Positions 6,951 to 14,374 of a DNA stretch of 24,846 nt are shown in pieces; position 1 is the stretch's first letter; each line of letters opens with the position of its first letter. Both the position numbers and the translations under genes were made by a program. The DNA is taken from positions 1 through 24,846 of the forward strand of contig JAEYWK010000215.1 of the NCBI GenBank assembly GCA_023431345.1, written 5' to 3'. The stretch comes from Pseudomonadota bacterium. GTDB taxonomy: Bacteria; Myxococcota_A; Polyangia; Polyangiales; Polyangiaceae. The notes under the pieces were generated by a model. The model searched no databases, was not told the DNA's origin, and saw only the letters and a program-made list of their open reading frames with translations.

Positions 6951-8696
6951 CTAGCGCAGGAACTCGCTCATCACGGGCAGCGGGCGATCACTGAAGTCGA
7001 ACATCGCTTGGTTCTCCCAGCTGTTGCCGCTCGTGGGATCGGCCGGGTCCCAGCCGTTGCCTTTGACGGCGGTCCACGTCGCGTCCCAGTAGAACGCGCC
7101 GAGGCCCATGCCGCCCGGGAGAGCGCGCACGATCGACAGCACGTCGCGGAAGTTCGCGGCTTGGCCCGCGGGCGTGGCCGGGTAACCGCTCACCAGCTGC
7201 TCGGGCAGGCCGATGATGTTGCTCTGGTCGTCCTCCCAGCCCAGCGTGAACGGGTAGGCGGTCTCCGCCACCATCACCTGCTTGCCGTAGCGGGTGATCA
7301 TGTCGTTCAGGTTGTATTGCAGATCGCCTAGCGAGCCATGCCAGTAGCCGTAGTAGGAGGCCGCGATCACGTCGAAGTCGACGCCCTGCGCGGTGATGTT
7401 GTCGAACCACCAACGAAACGCGCCGTTGTCGCCGCCGTTCGCCAGGTGCAGCACGACCCTGGTGTCGGGCGAGCAATCCTTCACGGCGTCGTGGCCCGCT
7501 TGTAAGAAGCTCGCCAGGTTTTCCCAGTTCGGCGGCCCCCAGGTGTGCCCGTCGGGCCAGAGCATGCCTGAGTTGATCTCGTTGCCGATCTGCACCATGT
7601 CGGGCGCCTTGCCGTGGCGCTTCATGGCGCGGCACGTCTCGTAGGTGTGGGTGTAAACGGCGTCTCGCAGCTGGGCCACGCTGTAGCTCGCCCAAGCGGC
7701 GGGCTTGGGCTGCTGGCCCGGATCCGTCCAGCTGTCCGAGTAGTGCAGGTCGAGCAAGATCTCGAGGCCCTCGCGCTTGGCGCGCTTGGCCATTTGCACG
7801 ATCTCGTCTTGGTCGTGATAGCCGTCGGCGGGATTCACCCACGTGCGTAGGCGCATGTGAGTCATGCCGTGATCGGCGAGGATCCGGAGCGCGTCGTCGC
7901 GGCGCCCGCACTCGTTGAGGTAAACACCGCCGAAATCCTCCGACTTGTTCAGGCTCGAGACGTCGGCGCCCAGCACGGAGAGCTGCGCGGCGCCCGGCAC
8001 CAGCGAGATGTCTTCGAACGACGTGTACTCGCCCGCCGCGGCGTCGGTGTGCAGTGAAATCGTGCAAGAAGACGACTTCACCTGCAACGACGCCGTGAGC
8101 TCGAGCCACTGATCCCACCACGCCACCGGCACGTGCACGCGCCGCGAGTCTCGGCCGCAGCGCAGCTCGAGGTAGCTGTCGTTCTGCCCGGGCCCACGCC
8201 GGGCAAAGCCGCGCAGCGTGTACCAGCCGGGGGCGAGGCCGCTCACCACTTGCTCGGTGTCGACCGAGAAGGCGTCGGCGCTCCAGTGCGTGAGTCGGTA
8301 GTCGCCGCTGCGGCCACCCCACTCCGTGAAGTCGGCGTTGACGGAGCCTTTGCTAACCCAACCTTGAGGAGTTGCAGTACCGGTTCCATCCGCGTCAAAG
8401 CTAGGATTCTTCAAGATCGGCGAAGCAGCCGGCTTCGGCGGCTTCGGCCCGTGGTCTTTGGGCGGCTTCGGCCCGTGGTCTTTGGGCGGCTTCGGCCCGT
8501 GGTCTTTGGGTGGCTTCGGCCCGTGGTCTTTGGGCGGCTTCGGCCCGTGGTCTTTGGACGGCTTCGGGTCGTGCGCCTCGGCATCGGAAGCAAGCAAGCA
8601 GGTAGCGAGTAGACAGGCGGGGAAGGCGAGCGAGAGCGCTCGCTTACGTAACGACGAGCCGCACACTTTGGGTAACAAACCGACGCTATTCATCAT
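6951..8696 (-). CDS. GH53 endo-beta-1,4-galactanase with N-terminal CBM and Pro/His repeat
   Basis: A 581-residue secreted arabinogalactan endo-beta-1,4-galactosidase. The start at 8696 (ATGATG) is fixed by GAAGGAG five bases upstream; the frame stays open to 9134 but runs into the next gene. Order: signal peptide (cleavage near AEA-HD, residue 41); six repeats around DHGPKPPK (about 43-88); a carbohydrate-binding-type beta-sandwich (about 95-235) with YRLTHWSADAFSV and CTISLHTDAAAGEYTSFEDI, resembling the galactan-binding CBM61 type; and a GH53 catalytic barrel (about 240-581). The acid/base is Glu373 in VQIGNEINSGMLW and the nucleophile Glu478 in VMVAETAYPFT; the C-terminus ends in the expected QAMFDF region. 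It should cut beta-1,4-galactan of pectin internally. It is downstream of a second GH53 gene with a 90-bp gap and is probably co-regulated with it. Confidence 0.95.
   Translation of the reverse strand: MMNSVGLLPKVCGSSLRKRALSLAFPACLLATCLLASDAEAHDPKPSKDHGPKPPKDHGPKPPKDHGPKPPKDHGPKPPKDHGPKPPKPAASPILKNPSFDADGTGTATPQGWVSKGSVNADFTEWGGRSGDYRLTHWSADAFSVDTEQVVSGLAPGWYTLRGFARRGPGQNDSYLELRCGRDSRRVHVPVAWWDQWLELTASLQVKSSSCTISLHTDAAAGEYTSFEDISLVPGAAQLSVLGADVSSLNKSEDFGGVYLNECGRRDDALRILADHGMTHMRLRTWVNPADGYHDQDEIVQMAKRAKREGLEILLDLHYSDSWTDPGQQPKPAAWASYSVAQLRDAVYTHTYETCRAMKRHGKAPDMVQIGNEINSGMLWPDGHTWGPPNWENLASFLQAGHDAVKDCSPDTRVVLHLANGGDNGAFRWWFDNITAQGVDFDVIAASYYGYWHGSLGDLQYNLNDMITRYGKQVMVAETAYPFTLGWEDDQSNIIGLPEQLVSGYPATPAGQAANFRDVLSIVRALPGGMGLGAFYWDATWTAVKGNGWDPADPTSGNSWENQAMFDFSDRPLPVMSEFLR
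8437..8580. repeat. 24-bp tandem repeat encoding DHGPKPPK
   Basis: Five head-to-tail 24-bp units (8437-8556; unit four differs by one base) and one diverged sixth unit (8557-8580). On the minus strand each unit encodes DHGPKPPK. Near identity at the DNA level, including synonymous positions, points to recent expansion or slippage. The Pro/Lys/His-rich spacer separates the signal peptide from the binding domain and may contact the envelope or bind metal through its regularly spaced His residues. Confidence 0.95.
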
Positions 8697-8741
8697 CGAC
8701 GCTCCTTCTCGGTAGGTGGCTGTGGGCCTATGCATGAAAGA

Positions 8742-8753
8742 GAATCTAGATTC
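8742..8753. promoter_or_regulatory. 12-bp perfect palindrome upstream of the CBM galactanase
   Basis: GAATCTAGATTC is a perfect 12-bp palindrome, 46 bp upstream of the galactanase start on the minus strand. It lies in the 90-bp space between the two GH53 genes and is relatively AT-rich for this genome. Position and symmetry suit a dimeric repressor or activator site; no further copy is seen in the window. Confidence 0.3.
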
Positions 8754-8762
8754 CGACGCTGG

Positions 8763-8779
8763 CCGCGCCTGTGGCGCGG
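8763..8779 (-). terminator. Hairpin just after the second galactanase gene
   Basis: CCGCGCC (8763-8769), a TGT loop and GGCGCGG (8773-8779) form a perfect 7-bp GC stem. It is immediately downstream (minus strand) of the lipid-anchored galactanase stop codon at 8786-8788. No T-run follows, so it is not a classical intrinsic terminator. It may attenuate or protect the transcript and so set the ratio between the two galactanases. Confidence 0.35.
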
Positions 8780-8785
8780 TTACCT

Positions 8786-10102
8786 TCAAAGACCTAGCTG
8801 TGGTCTGAGGTCGTCGAACTCGGCGAAGGCTTCCTGGTTTGCCGTGGCCGTGCCCCCACTGAAATCGAACATGGCAGGGCCCCACTCCCCGCTCCGCGTC
8901 GGCTCCCAAAAGAAGGTGCCGAGGCCCCGACCGCCCGGCAAATTCTTCATGATCAGGTTCGCCCGCGTGCGCTCCGGGTTGTACTCGGCGATGACGAACT
9001 TCAACTTCGGGTAGCGCTGGGCCGCGTCTTTGAAGGTCGTCTCCCAAACCCCAGGGATGCCTTGGAACCGCGTGTAGCAAGACAAACCGAGCACGTCGAA
9101 ATCGACCTTCTGCTTGAGCGCGTTGTCGACCCACGAGCGCATGCCACCCAAGTCGTCCGTATTCTCGATGTGCAGCATGATCTGGATCGACGGGTCGACC
9201 TCGCGGACGCCCGCGATGCCGGCCTTGAGCAGCGTGCCTAGGTTCACCCAGGAAGCGACGCTACCCCCGAAGGGCGCGGGCTCCGGGTTGTTACCCCAGC
9301 AGTCAGTATCGTCACCCGGCACGTCCTTCAGCAGGCCCGGCGTGATCTCGTTGCCGATCTGCACCATGTCGGGGCGCGCGCCCGCGTCGATGGCGGTGCT
9401 GATCACGTCCTTGGTGTAGGCCTTGACGAGCGCGGCGAGCGCCGTGATGTCGGCCGCGTCGCGCCACGCTTCGGGGATGATCTGGTTGCCCGGATCGGCC
9501 CAAACGTCGCTGTAGTGAAAGTTGAGCAGGAAGCCCATGCCCGCTGCTTTGATCTGCTGACCGAACTCGACGACGTGGTCGCGATCACCGAAGGCTTCCG
9601 GTAACCCTGGGCAGTTATTCTCCGAAGAGGCGTAGCCATACGGCGCGTTGGGATCCACGAAGGTCTTCAAGCGGACGTAGTTGAAGCCGTGGTTCTTCAA
9701 TATCTCGAGCAGCGGCTTCTCTTTGCCGTCGACGTCGATGTAGGTGTAGTCGTGCTCTTGTACGCTCGAGATATCGGCGCCCAGCATGAACGTGGTGTCG
9801 CTCGCCGCCTCGCCGCCGTCAGCTTTTTCGCCACCGCCGCCACCGCCGCTGCCGCCGTTGGCGCGGCCGCCCTCGGGGCCTGCTCCGGCGCCTGGCTCGC
9901 CGCCTCGGCCGGGCCTCGCGCCGGCTTCGCCCGCAGAATCGCCCGTTTGCTCACCAGCAGCGCCTCCTGACGCTGCGCCTGACGAGCCCTTGCCGCTCGC
10001 GCCCGCGTCTCTCCCGCTCGGACGGTGATCCCCGTCCGAGCAGGCGGTGAACATACTCGCGAGCACCAGCGCACACAGGCCACCCAACAAGCAACGTTTC
10101 AT
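8786..10102 (-). CDS. Lipoprotein GH53 endo-beta-1,4-galactanase
   Basis: A 438-residue lipid-anchored GH53 enzyme. The ATG at 10102 is chosen because it begins a lipoprotein signal (MKRCLLGG...) ending SMFTAC (Cys21); the frame is open to 10258 but the extra 52 residues are not signal-like and would bury the lipobox. A Gly/Ala/Glu-rich linker (22-104) leads to the GH53 barrel (about 105-435), starting FMLGADISSVQ. Catalytic residues are acid/base Glu252 in VQIGNEITPGLL and nucleophile Glu373 in KFVIAEYNPER. The barrel contains NENNCPGLPEAFGD-like and DDTDCWGNN insertions with Cys not seen in the first enzyme. There is no binding domain. It is expected to act at the cell surface on galactan captured nearby, complementing the secreted enzyme encoded just downstream. 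Confidence 0.94.
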   Translation of the reverse strand: MKRCLLGGLCALVLASMFTACSDGDHRPSGRDAGASGKGSSGAASGGAAGEQTGDSAGEAGARPGRGGEPGAGAGPEGGRANGGSGGGGGGEKADGGEAASDTTFMLGADISSVQEHDYTYIDVDGKEKPLLEILKNHGFNYVRLKTFVDPNAPYGYASSENNCPGLPEAFGDRDHVVEFGQQIKAAGMGFLLNFHYSDVWADPGNQIIPEAWRDAADITALAALVKAYTKDVISTAIDAGARPDMVQIGNEITPGLLKDVPGDDTDCWGNNPEPAPFGGSVASWVNLGTLLKAGIAGVREVDPSIQIMLHIENTDDLGGMRSWVDNALKQKVDFDVLGLSCYTRFQGIPGVWETTFKDAAQRYPKLKFVIAEYNPERTRANLIMKNLPGGRGLGTFFWEPTRSGEWGPAMFDFSGGTATANQEAFAEFDDLRPQLGL

Positions 10103-10265
10103 CAGCGAGAGATTTCCAAATCGAGGGCGAGCTGCGGGACTCTTCACCCTAGCTGACGCGGAACACCAGGTCCCGTCAAGCGCGATGAAGAGGTGAGCAC
10201 GACCATTGTTCTTCTTCATAGACCAGGGACTCCTGGGGTCAGCACCAGACATAATCACGCTGACT

Positions 10266-10283
10266 ACACACTCTCTCGTGTGT
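10266..10283. promoter_or_regulatory. Inverted repeat ACACAC-N6-GTGTGT
   Basis: ACACAC (10266-10271) and GTGTGT (10278-10283) flank a six-base TCTCTC centre. This is 164 bp upstream of the lipid-anchored galactanase start and could be a dimer binding site. Arms are short and of low complexity, so chance is possible. Confidence 0.25.
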
Positions 10284-10471
10284 GGATGTGCAGTAGTGGT
10301 GAGGCAAATTTGAGTACGTGAGGAGATGTGCGCAGCTTACGAAGTCGCGTGAAATGCCGTTGATGCGGCCTCACGCATGCGCGCGCATACTTACCGAAGC
10401 AAAAACAACATCATCGAATTCGAAGCGCGCGGCGCGTGGAGCGAGTGGGCAAGTGGGCGAGTGAGAAGGAT

Positions 10472-10487
10472 ATGGAATCGGTTCCAT
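10472..10487. promoter_or_regulatory. Candidate LacI-family operator
   Basis: ATGGAATCGGTTCCAT is a near-perfect palindrome centred on CG (one mismatch pair next to the centre). It matches the general TGGAAnCGnTTCCA form of LacI/GalR-family operators, which typically respond to sugars or their derivatives. It sits 57 bp upstream of the PEGA-type gene and just before a TTGACG hexamer, where it would overlap or abut a promoter. No LacI-family gene is in the window, so the regulator would have to be elsewhere. Confidence 0.4.
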
Positions 10488-10544
10488 GTTCTTTTGCGGC
10501 CGCTTGACGCCCGTTGTAAGGTCCATCACTCTCCGAGGTTAAAC

Positions 10545-11504
10545 ATGCGCACCATTTCTCGCGCGGGCTCGCGCTTGCCCTCTGCATCACCTGCCACCAG
10601 CCGCGCGCTGCGCGCCTCCGTAGCCTTCGGCTTCGCCGCCTTCGGCTTCCTCACCAGCGCGGAGGCTTTCGCGGACACGCAGTCGTGCGTCACCGCCCAC
10701 GCCTCGGGCCAGCGCGAAGCCAAGGCGGGGCGCCTCAAGCTCGCGAGCGAGCTCTATACGTCGTGCGGCTCCGACTCGGCGTGCCCCGAGCAGCTGCGCG
10801 CGGAGTGCACGGAGCTACTCGAGAAGACGCGCGCGGCCACGCCGTCGGTGATCTTGTCGGTGCTCGACGAAAACGGCGCCGACATGGTCGCGGTCAAGGT
10901 GTACTCCACCGAGGAGCTCATCGCCGACACGCTCGACGGTCGGGCGATGGCGCTCGACCCCGGGAAGCATCATTTGCGCTTCATATTGCCCGGCGGCGAG
11001 GTGCTCAGCAGCGACGTGCTGGTGCGCGAGGGCGAGAAGAATCGCCTGATTCAGGTGCGCGTCGAGCCCAAGGTGAAAGCGCCCGAGCTCGCCGCGACTC
11101 CCACCGCTACGGAGCCGGCCGCCCCGGCTTTGCCGCCGCCGCCGCCGCCGGCGAAGCCGCCCGTCGCGGCGTGGGTGGCGACGGGCTTCGCGATCGCGGG
11201 CGCGGGCGTGTTCGGCACGTTCGCGTACCTGGGCAGTCAGGACAAGAAGGACCTCGACGCCTGCGCGCCCAGCTGCTCGCGCACGCTCGAGGGGACGCGC
11301 GACAGCATGAAGACGAAGTACCTCGTGGCAGACATCGGGCTCGGCGCCGCCGCCGTCTCGACCGCCGTGGCGGTGTACCTGTTCGCGACCCACGGCTCCA
11401 GCGGGCCGAAGGCGAGCGACACCGCGCGCGCGCCGCGCTTCGTCGCGGGGCTCTCCGCGGGCCCGAGCGGCGGCGGTCTCGTGCTCTCCGGCGACTTCCG
11501 CTGA
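10545..11504 (+). CDS. PEGA-type envelope protein of the signalling operon
   Basis: A 319-residue exported protein of a type frequent in polyangial genomes. The ATG at 10545 follows CGAGGT and starts a signal peptide ending about AEAFADTQ; the open frame back to 10377 is not signal-like. After the signal, CVTAHASGQREAKAGRLKLASELYTSC...CPEQLRAEC is a Cys-bounded helical, TPR-like segment. It is followed by a PEGA-like beta domain (about 101-180, SVILSVLDENGADM...DPGKHHLRFILPGG), a Pro-rich linker and two hydrophobic segments (about 205-228 and 262-284). It is 10-13 bp upstream of the Ser/Thr kinase gene, hence surely co-transcribed. It probably senses or presents something in the envelope to the kinase; this is inference from operon position. 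Confidence 0.85.
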   Translation: MRTISRAGSRLPSASPATSRALRASVAFGFAAFGFLTSAEAFADTQSCVTAHASGQREAKAGRLKLASELYTSCGSDSACPEQLRAECTELLEKTRAATPSVILSVLDENGADMVAVKVYSTEELIADTLDGRAMALDPGKHHLRFILPGGEVLSSDVLVREGEKNRLIQVRVEPKVKAPELAATPTATEPAAPALPPPPPPAKPPVAAWVATGFAIAGAGVFGTFAYLGSQDKKDLDACAPSCSRTLEGTRDSMKTKYLVADIGLGAAAVSTAVAVYLFATHGSSGPKASDTARAPRFVAGLSAGPSGGGLVLSGDFR

Positions 11505-11517
11505 GGCCAACGAAGTG

Positions 11518-13179
11518 ATGCAAGCGTCTCCGGAACTAGCTCCCGCCAGCGCCGACTTGCCGTTTGCCGTCGAGGGCTATCGTCCGCTGTTCGAGCTCGG
11601 GCGCGGCGGGATGGCGCGCGTCTACTTGGCGGAGCGTGTCGCCAACAACCTGCGCAAGCTGGTGGTGCTCAAGGTGCTCGATCCGGCGCTGTGCGCGTCA
11701 GCGGAGATGCGGGCGGCGTTCCGTCGCGAAGCCGTGCTGTGCGCGCGCCTCAATCACCCGAACATCGTGCAGGTGTTCGAGGTGCACGAGGACACGAGCG
11801 CGCCGATGATGGTGATGGAATACGTGGAGGGCATCACCCTCTCGCAGATCCTGAACCGCGTCGAAGGTCGCCTGCCGTTTCGGCTGCACGTGCACATCAT
11901 CATCCAGGCCCTCGCCGGTCTTCACTACTTCCATGAGCTGCGCGATGAGCATGGGCAGGCCGAAGAACCCGTGCACCGTGACGTATCGCCGCAGAACGTG
12001 ATCGTGATGCACGAGGGCGCCGTGAAGGTGCTCGACTTCGGCATCGCGAAGCAGCAGGGCGTCGCTCAGGAAGACGCGACGAAGGCCGGCGTGATCAAGG
12101 GCAAGCTGTCGTATATGCCCGCGGAGCAGCTCGCGGGCGACGACAGCATCGACCGTCGCGCCGACGTCTTCGCCGCCGGAGTGATGCTGTGGGAAGCGTT
12201 CGCGCGCCGCCGCATGTGGCAGGGCCACACGCAGCAAGAAACGGTGGCCGCGCTCGTCGGCGGCAAGATTCCGTCGATTCGCGAAGCGTGCCCGTGGATC
12301 TCCACGAAGTGGGAGGAGATCGTGATGCGCGCCGTCGCGCCCCGACGCGAAGACCGCTACCCTACCGCGCTCGACCTGCAGGTCGACATGGAGAACAACC
12401 TCGCCGAGCTCGGCGGCGTGGTGCAGCAGCGCGAGCTGGCCACGTTCATGAAGACCGAGTTCTCCGAGATGCGCAGCGAGCGCACTCGCTTGGTCGAGAC
12501 GGAAGCGCGCAAGATGCCCGTCGCGCTCGCGTCCGTGCTCACCCAGCAAACGTCCGGCATGCGGACGTTCTCGCTCACGCCTTCCGGGAGTCAAGCCAGC
12601 CTCCACCTCGCGGGGGAGGAAGGGAAGTGGCGCAATCGCGCGCCGTGGATCGCCATGTTCTTGGTGTCGGGAGCGGCAGCGCTCTACATCGGCGTGAAGT
12701 CCGCCGCGCTGGAGGCACCGAGCGCGCGCGCCTCGGTGCAAGACGAGGCGCGCCTGGTGACGCTCTCCGTCGCCGCGACCCCGCTCGACGCCACCGTGCT
12801 GCTCGATGGCAAGCCCGTCGGCTCGAACCCGTGGACGACGCGCCTCGCCGCTACCGGGCAACCTGCCCGCATCGAGGTAACTTCTCCCGGACACCGGCCG
12901 TTCAAGCAGGAAGTGACCCTGAACGCGGATGTTTCGCTGTCAGTTCAACTCGAGGCCCTCGCCCCGCAGGTCGTCGCGCCGGAGCCCCCGGAGCCGGCGG
13001 CGTCTGCGTCTACGCCCGCTTCGCCCCCGCGTTCGAGCAAGGCTGCGAGGGGTCGAGTAGCCGTGCAGCCGGTGGCGGCGGCCCCAGCGGCGCCCGCGCC
13101 CGCGCCCAAACCCAACTGCAACCCACCGTATTTGCTCGACGCAGAGGGTGTAAAAACCTTCAAGCCGGAGTGCCTGTAG
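11518..13179 (+). CDS. Membrane Ser/Thr protein kinase with PEGA domain
   Basis: A 553-residue Hanks-type kinase (ATG 11518; a GTG one codon upstream is equivalent). The kinase domain spans about 18-290: Gly-loop LGRGGMARVYLAE, Lys52 in VVLKVLD, catalytic HRDVSPQN (Asp155) and DFG (Asp173), so it should be active. In the APE region the sequence reads YMPAEQ where YMAPEQ is usual: the A-P pair is inverted while the Glu (203) is kept. One transmembrane helix (about 375-393, WIAMFLVSGAAALYIGV) is followed by a PEGA domain (about 415-478), a Pro/Ala linker and a tail CNPPYLLDAEG...FKPECL. This places the kinase in the cytoplasm and the PEGA domain outside. Partners are probably the upstream PEGA protein and the downstream phosphatase and pseudokinase. 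Confidence 0.95.
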   Translation: MQASPELAPASADLPFAVEGYRPLFELGRGGMARVYLAERVANNLRKLVVLKVLDPALCASAEMRAAFRREAVLCARLNHPNIVQVFEVHEDTSAPMMVMEYVEGITLSQILNRVEGRLPFRLHVHIIIQALAGLHYFHELRDEHGQAEEPVHRDVSPQNVIVMHEGAVKVLDFGIAKQQGVAQEDATKAGVIKGKLSYMPAEQLAGDDSIDRRADVFAAGVMLWEAFARRRMWQGHTQQETVAALVGGKIPSIREACPWISTKWEEIVMRAVAPRREDRYPTALDLQVDMENNLAELGGVVQQRELATFMKTEFSEMRSERTRLVETEARKMPVALASVLTQQTSGMRTFSLTPSGSQASLHLAGEEGKWRNRAPWIAMFLVSGAAALYIGVKSAALEAPSARASVQDEARLVTLSVAATPLDATVLLDGKPVGSNPWTTRLAATGQPARIEVTSPGHRPFKQEVTLNADVSLSVQLEALAPQVVAPEPPEPAASASTPASPPRSSKAARGRVAVQPVAAAPAAPAPAPKPNCNPPYLLDAEGVKTFKPECL

Positions 13180-13240
13180 CGTTTGCGCTTGCCATGACCA
13201 TCGCTGAGGTAACTTGCCCCGGCTCCGCTGAGGCGTTCTC

Positions 13241-14374
13241 ATGAGCGATCCGATGATCGCCGCCGCCGTGGTGCTGCTCGCGCTCGCTGCTTGGTACGCC
13301 TTCGGTCGCAAGGCTCCGCCCAGCGCTGGGCGGAAGAGCTCTCCGTCGCGTCTGCCGGAGGTGCCGCGCCTCGATGAGATCGCGCTCGTGCCGGTCGGAG
13401 CCGCAGCAGTGCCGCCGCGCACGCCGACGCCGCCGACGCCGAAACCACCGCCGCCCGCGCCGGAGATCTCGCCGCTCTTGGCCGAGGCTCTCGCCGAGGT
13501 GTCCGAGGCGTACACGCTGACCGCGCCGCCGCCGGGAGCGGGCGCGGCTTCGCACCGCAGCCTGGCCACCTTCATCTACGAAGGCGGCGCCGAGGTCGAC
13601 GAACCGACGGGGGCGATGGCGCGCGTGATGATCGAAGCGATCGGCGACACCGACGTCGGCCGGCGTCGCGCCCGTAACGAAGACGCGCTGCTGCTGCTGC
13701 CGGAGCAAGGCTTGTTCGCGATCGCGGATGGCATGGGCGGGTATCACGGCGGCGAGGTCGCGAGCTCATTGGCGGTCGATTCGCTGCGGCGCACCTTCGA
13801 GAGTCAGCCGCCGTCGGCCCCCACCGCGGACGGCGCACCTCGCCGCGCGCTCGAGGTCGTCTCGGCCATGCAGAGCGCCAATGAGGCGGTCTTCCGCGCT
13901 GCGCGCAGCGAGCCAGAGCTGCGCGACATGGGCACGACGCTGGTGGCGCTGCGCTTCATCCCCCAGAAGCAGCGCCTCTACGTCGGGCACGTCGGCGACA
14001 GTCGCTGCTACCGCCTGCGCGGCGGTGAGCTGCGGCAACTGACGACCGATCACGCGCTCAAGGAGCTGGGCCTCAAGGGCCCCCGTGAGAACGACCTGTT
14101 CAAGGCGATCGGCATCGAAGACACGGTCGCGGTCGACGTCGTGGTCGACAAACCGCTGCCGGGCGATCTCTACCTGCTGTGCTCCGACGGCTTGTCCAAG
14201 ATGGTCACCGACGAACGCATCCGTGAAGTCTTGCTCAAGGAAGAAGACCCCGAGGCGGCCGTCTACGGGCTGATCGAGGAGGCGAACGACGCAGGCGGAC
14301 GTGACAACGTCACCGTGCTGCTGGCCAGAGTCAGTACGGCGCCGGCCGCGAGCCCGCGCGCGGAGGCAACGTGA
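13241..14374 (+). CDS. Membrane-anchored PP2C-type protein phosphatase
   Basis: A 377-residue PPM/PP2C phosphatase, which removes phosphate from Ser/Thr with a two-metal centre. An N-terminal helix (about 5-22, MIAAAVVLLALAAWYAF) tethers it to the membrane, and a Pro-rich linker reaches to about residue 125. The catalytic domain (about 130-366) has RRRARNEDA (Glu147, Asp148), ADGMGGYHGGE (Asp163, Gly164), GHVGDSRCYRLR, CSDGLS and GGRDNVTVLL, so all metal-binding motifs are present. The start is supported by CTGAGG eight bases before the ATG. It lies 61 bp after the kinase gene and overlaps the pseudokinase start, which suggests it reverses the kinase and may be held by the pseudokinase. Confidence 0.95.
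   Translation: MSDPMIAAAVVLLALAAWYAFGRKAPPSAGRKSSPSRLPEVPRLDEIALVPVGAAAVPPRTPTPPTPKPPPPAPEISPLLAEALAEVSEAYTLTAPPPGAGAASHRSLATFIYEGGAEVDEPTGAMARVMIEAIGDTDVGRRRARNEDALLLLPEQGLFAIADGMGGYHGGEVASSLAVDSLRRTFESQPPSAPTADGAPRRALEVVSAMQSANEAVFRAARSEPELRDMGTTLVALRFIPQKQRLYVGHVGDSRCYRLRGGELRQLTTDHALKELGLKGPRENDLFKAIGIEDTVAVDVVVDKPLPGDLYLLCSDGLSKMVTDERIREVLLKEEDPEAAVYGLIEEANDAGGRDNVTVLLARVSTAPAASPRAEAT

Larger units (their letters stand above)
10103..10544. other. Divergent intergenic region, no gene seen
   Basis: This 442-bp stretch separates the galactanase genes (minus) from the signalling operon (plus). I see no convincing small gene; open frames that cross it are extensions of the two flanking genes with non-coding-like sequence. 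Its AT content is locally higher than the neighbours. It holds a CCAGG/CCTGG hairpin (10223-10236), ACACAC/GTGTGT arms (10266-10283), a 12-bp palindrome ATGCGCGCGCAT (10377-10388), a LacI-like operator (10472-10487) and a TTGACG hexamer (10504-10509). Confidence 0.7.

Noticed and set aside
8437..8580. Short regular repeats as a CRISPR array
   Set aside because: Units are directly adjacent with no spacers and are in frame within a coding sequence.
8697..9134. N-terminal extension of the secreted galactanase
   Set aside because: It overlaps the end of the other galactanase in a different frame, contains no domain, and a strong GAAGGAG site and signal peptide mark the start at 8696.
10103..10258. 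N-terminal extension of the lipid-anchored galactanase
   Set aside because: It would put 52 non-signal residues before a clear lipoprotein signal and lipobox.
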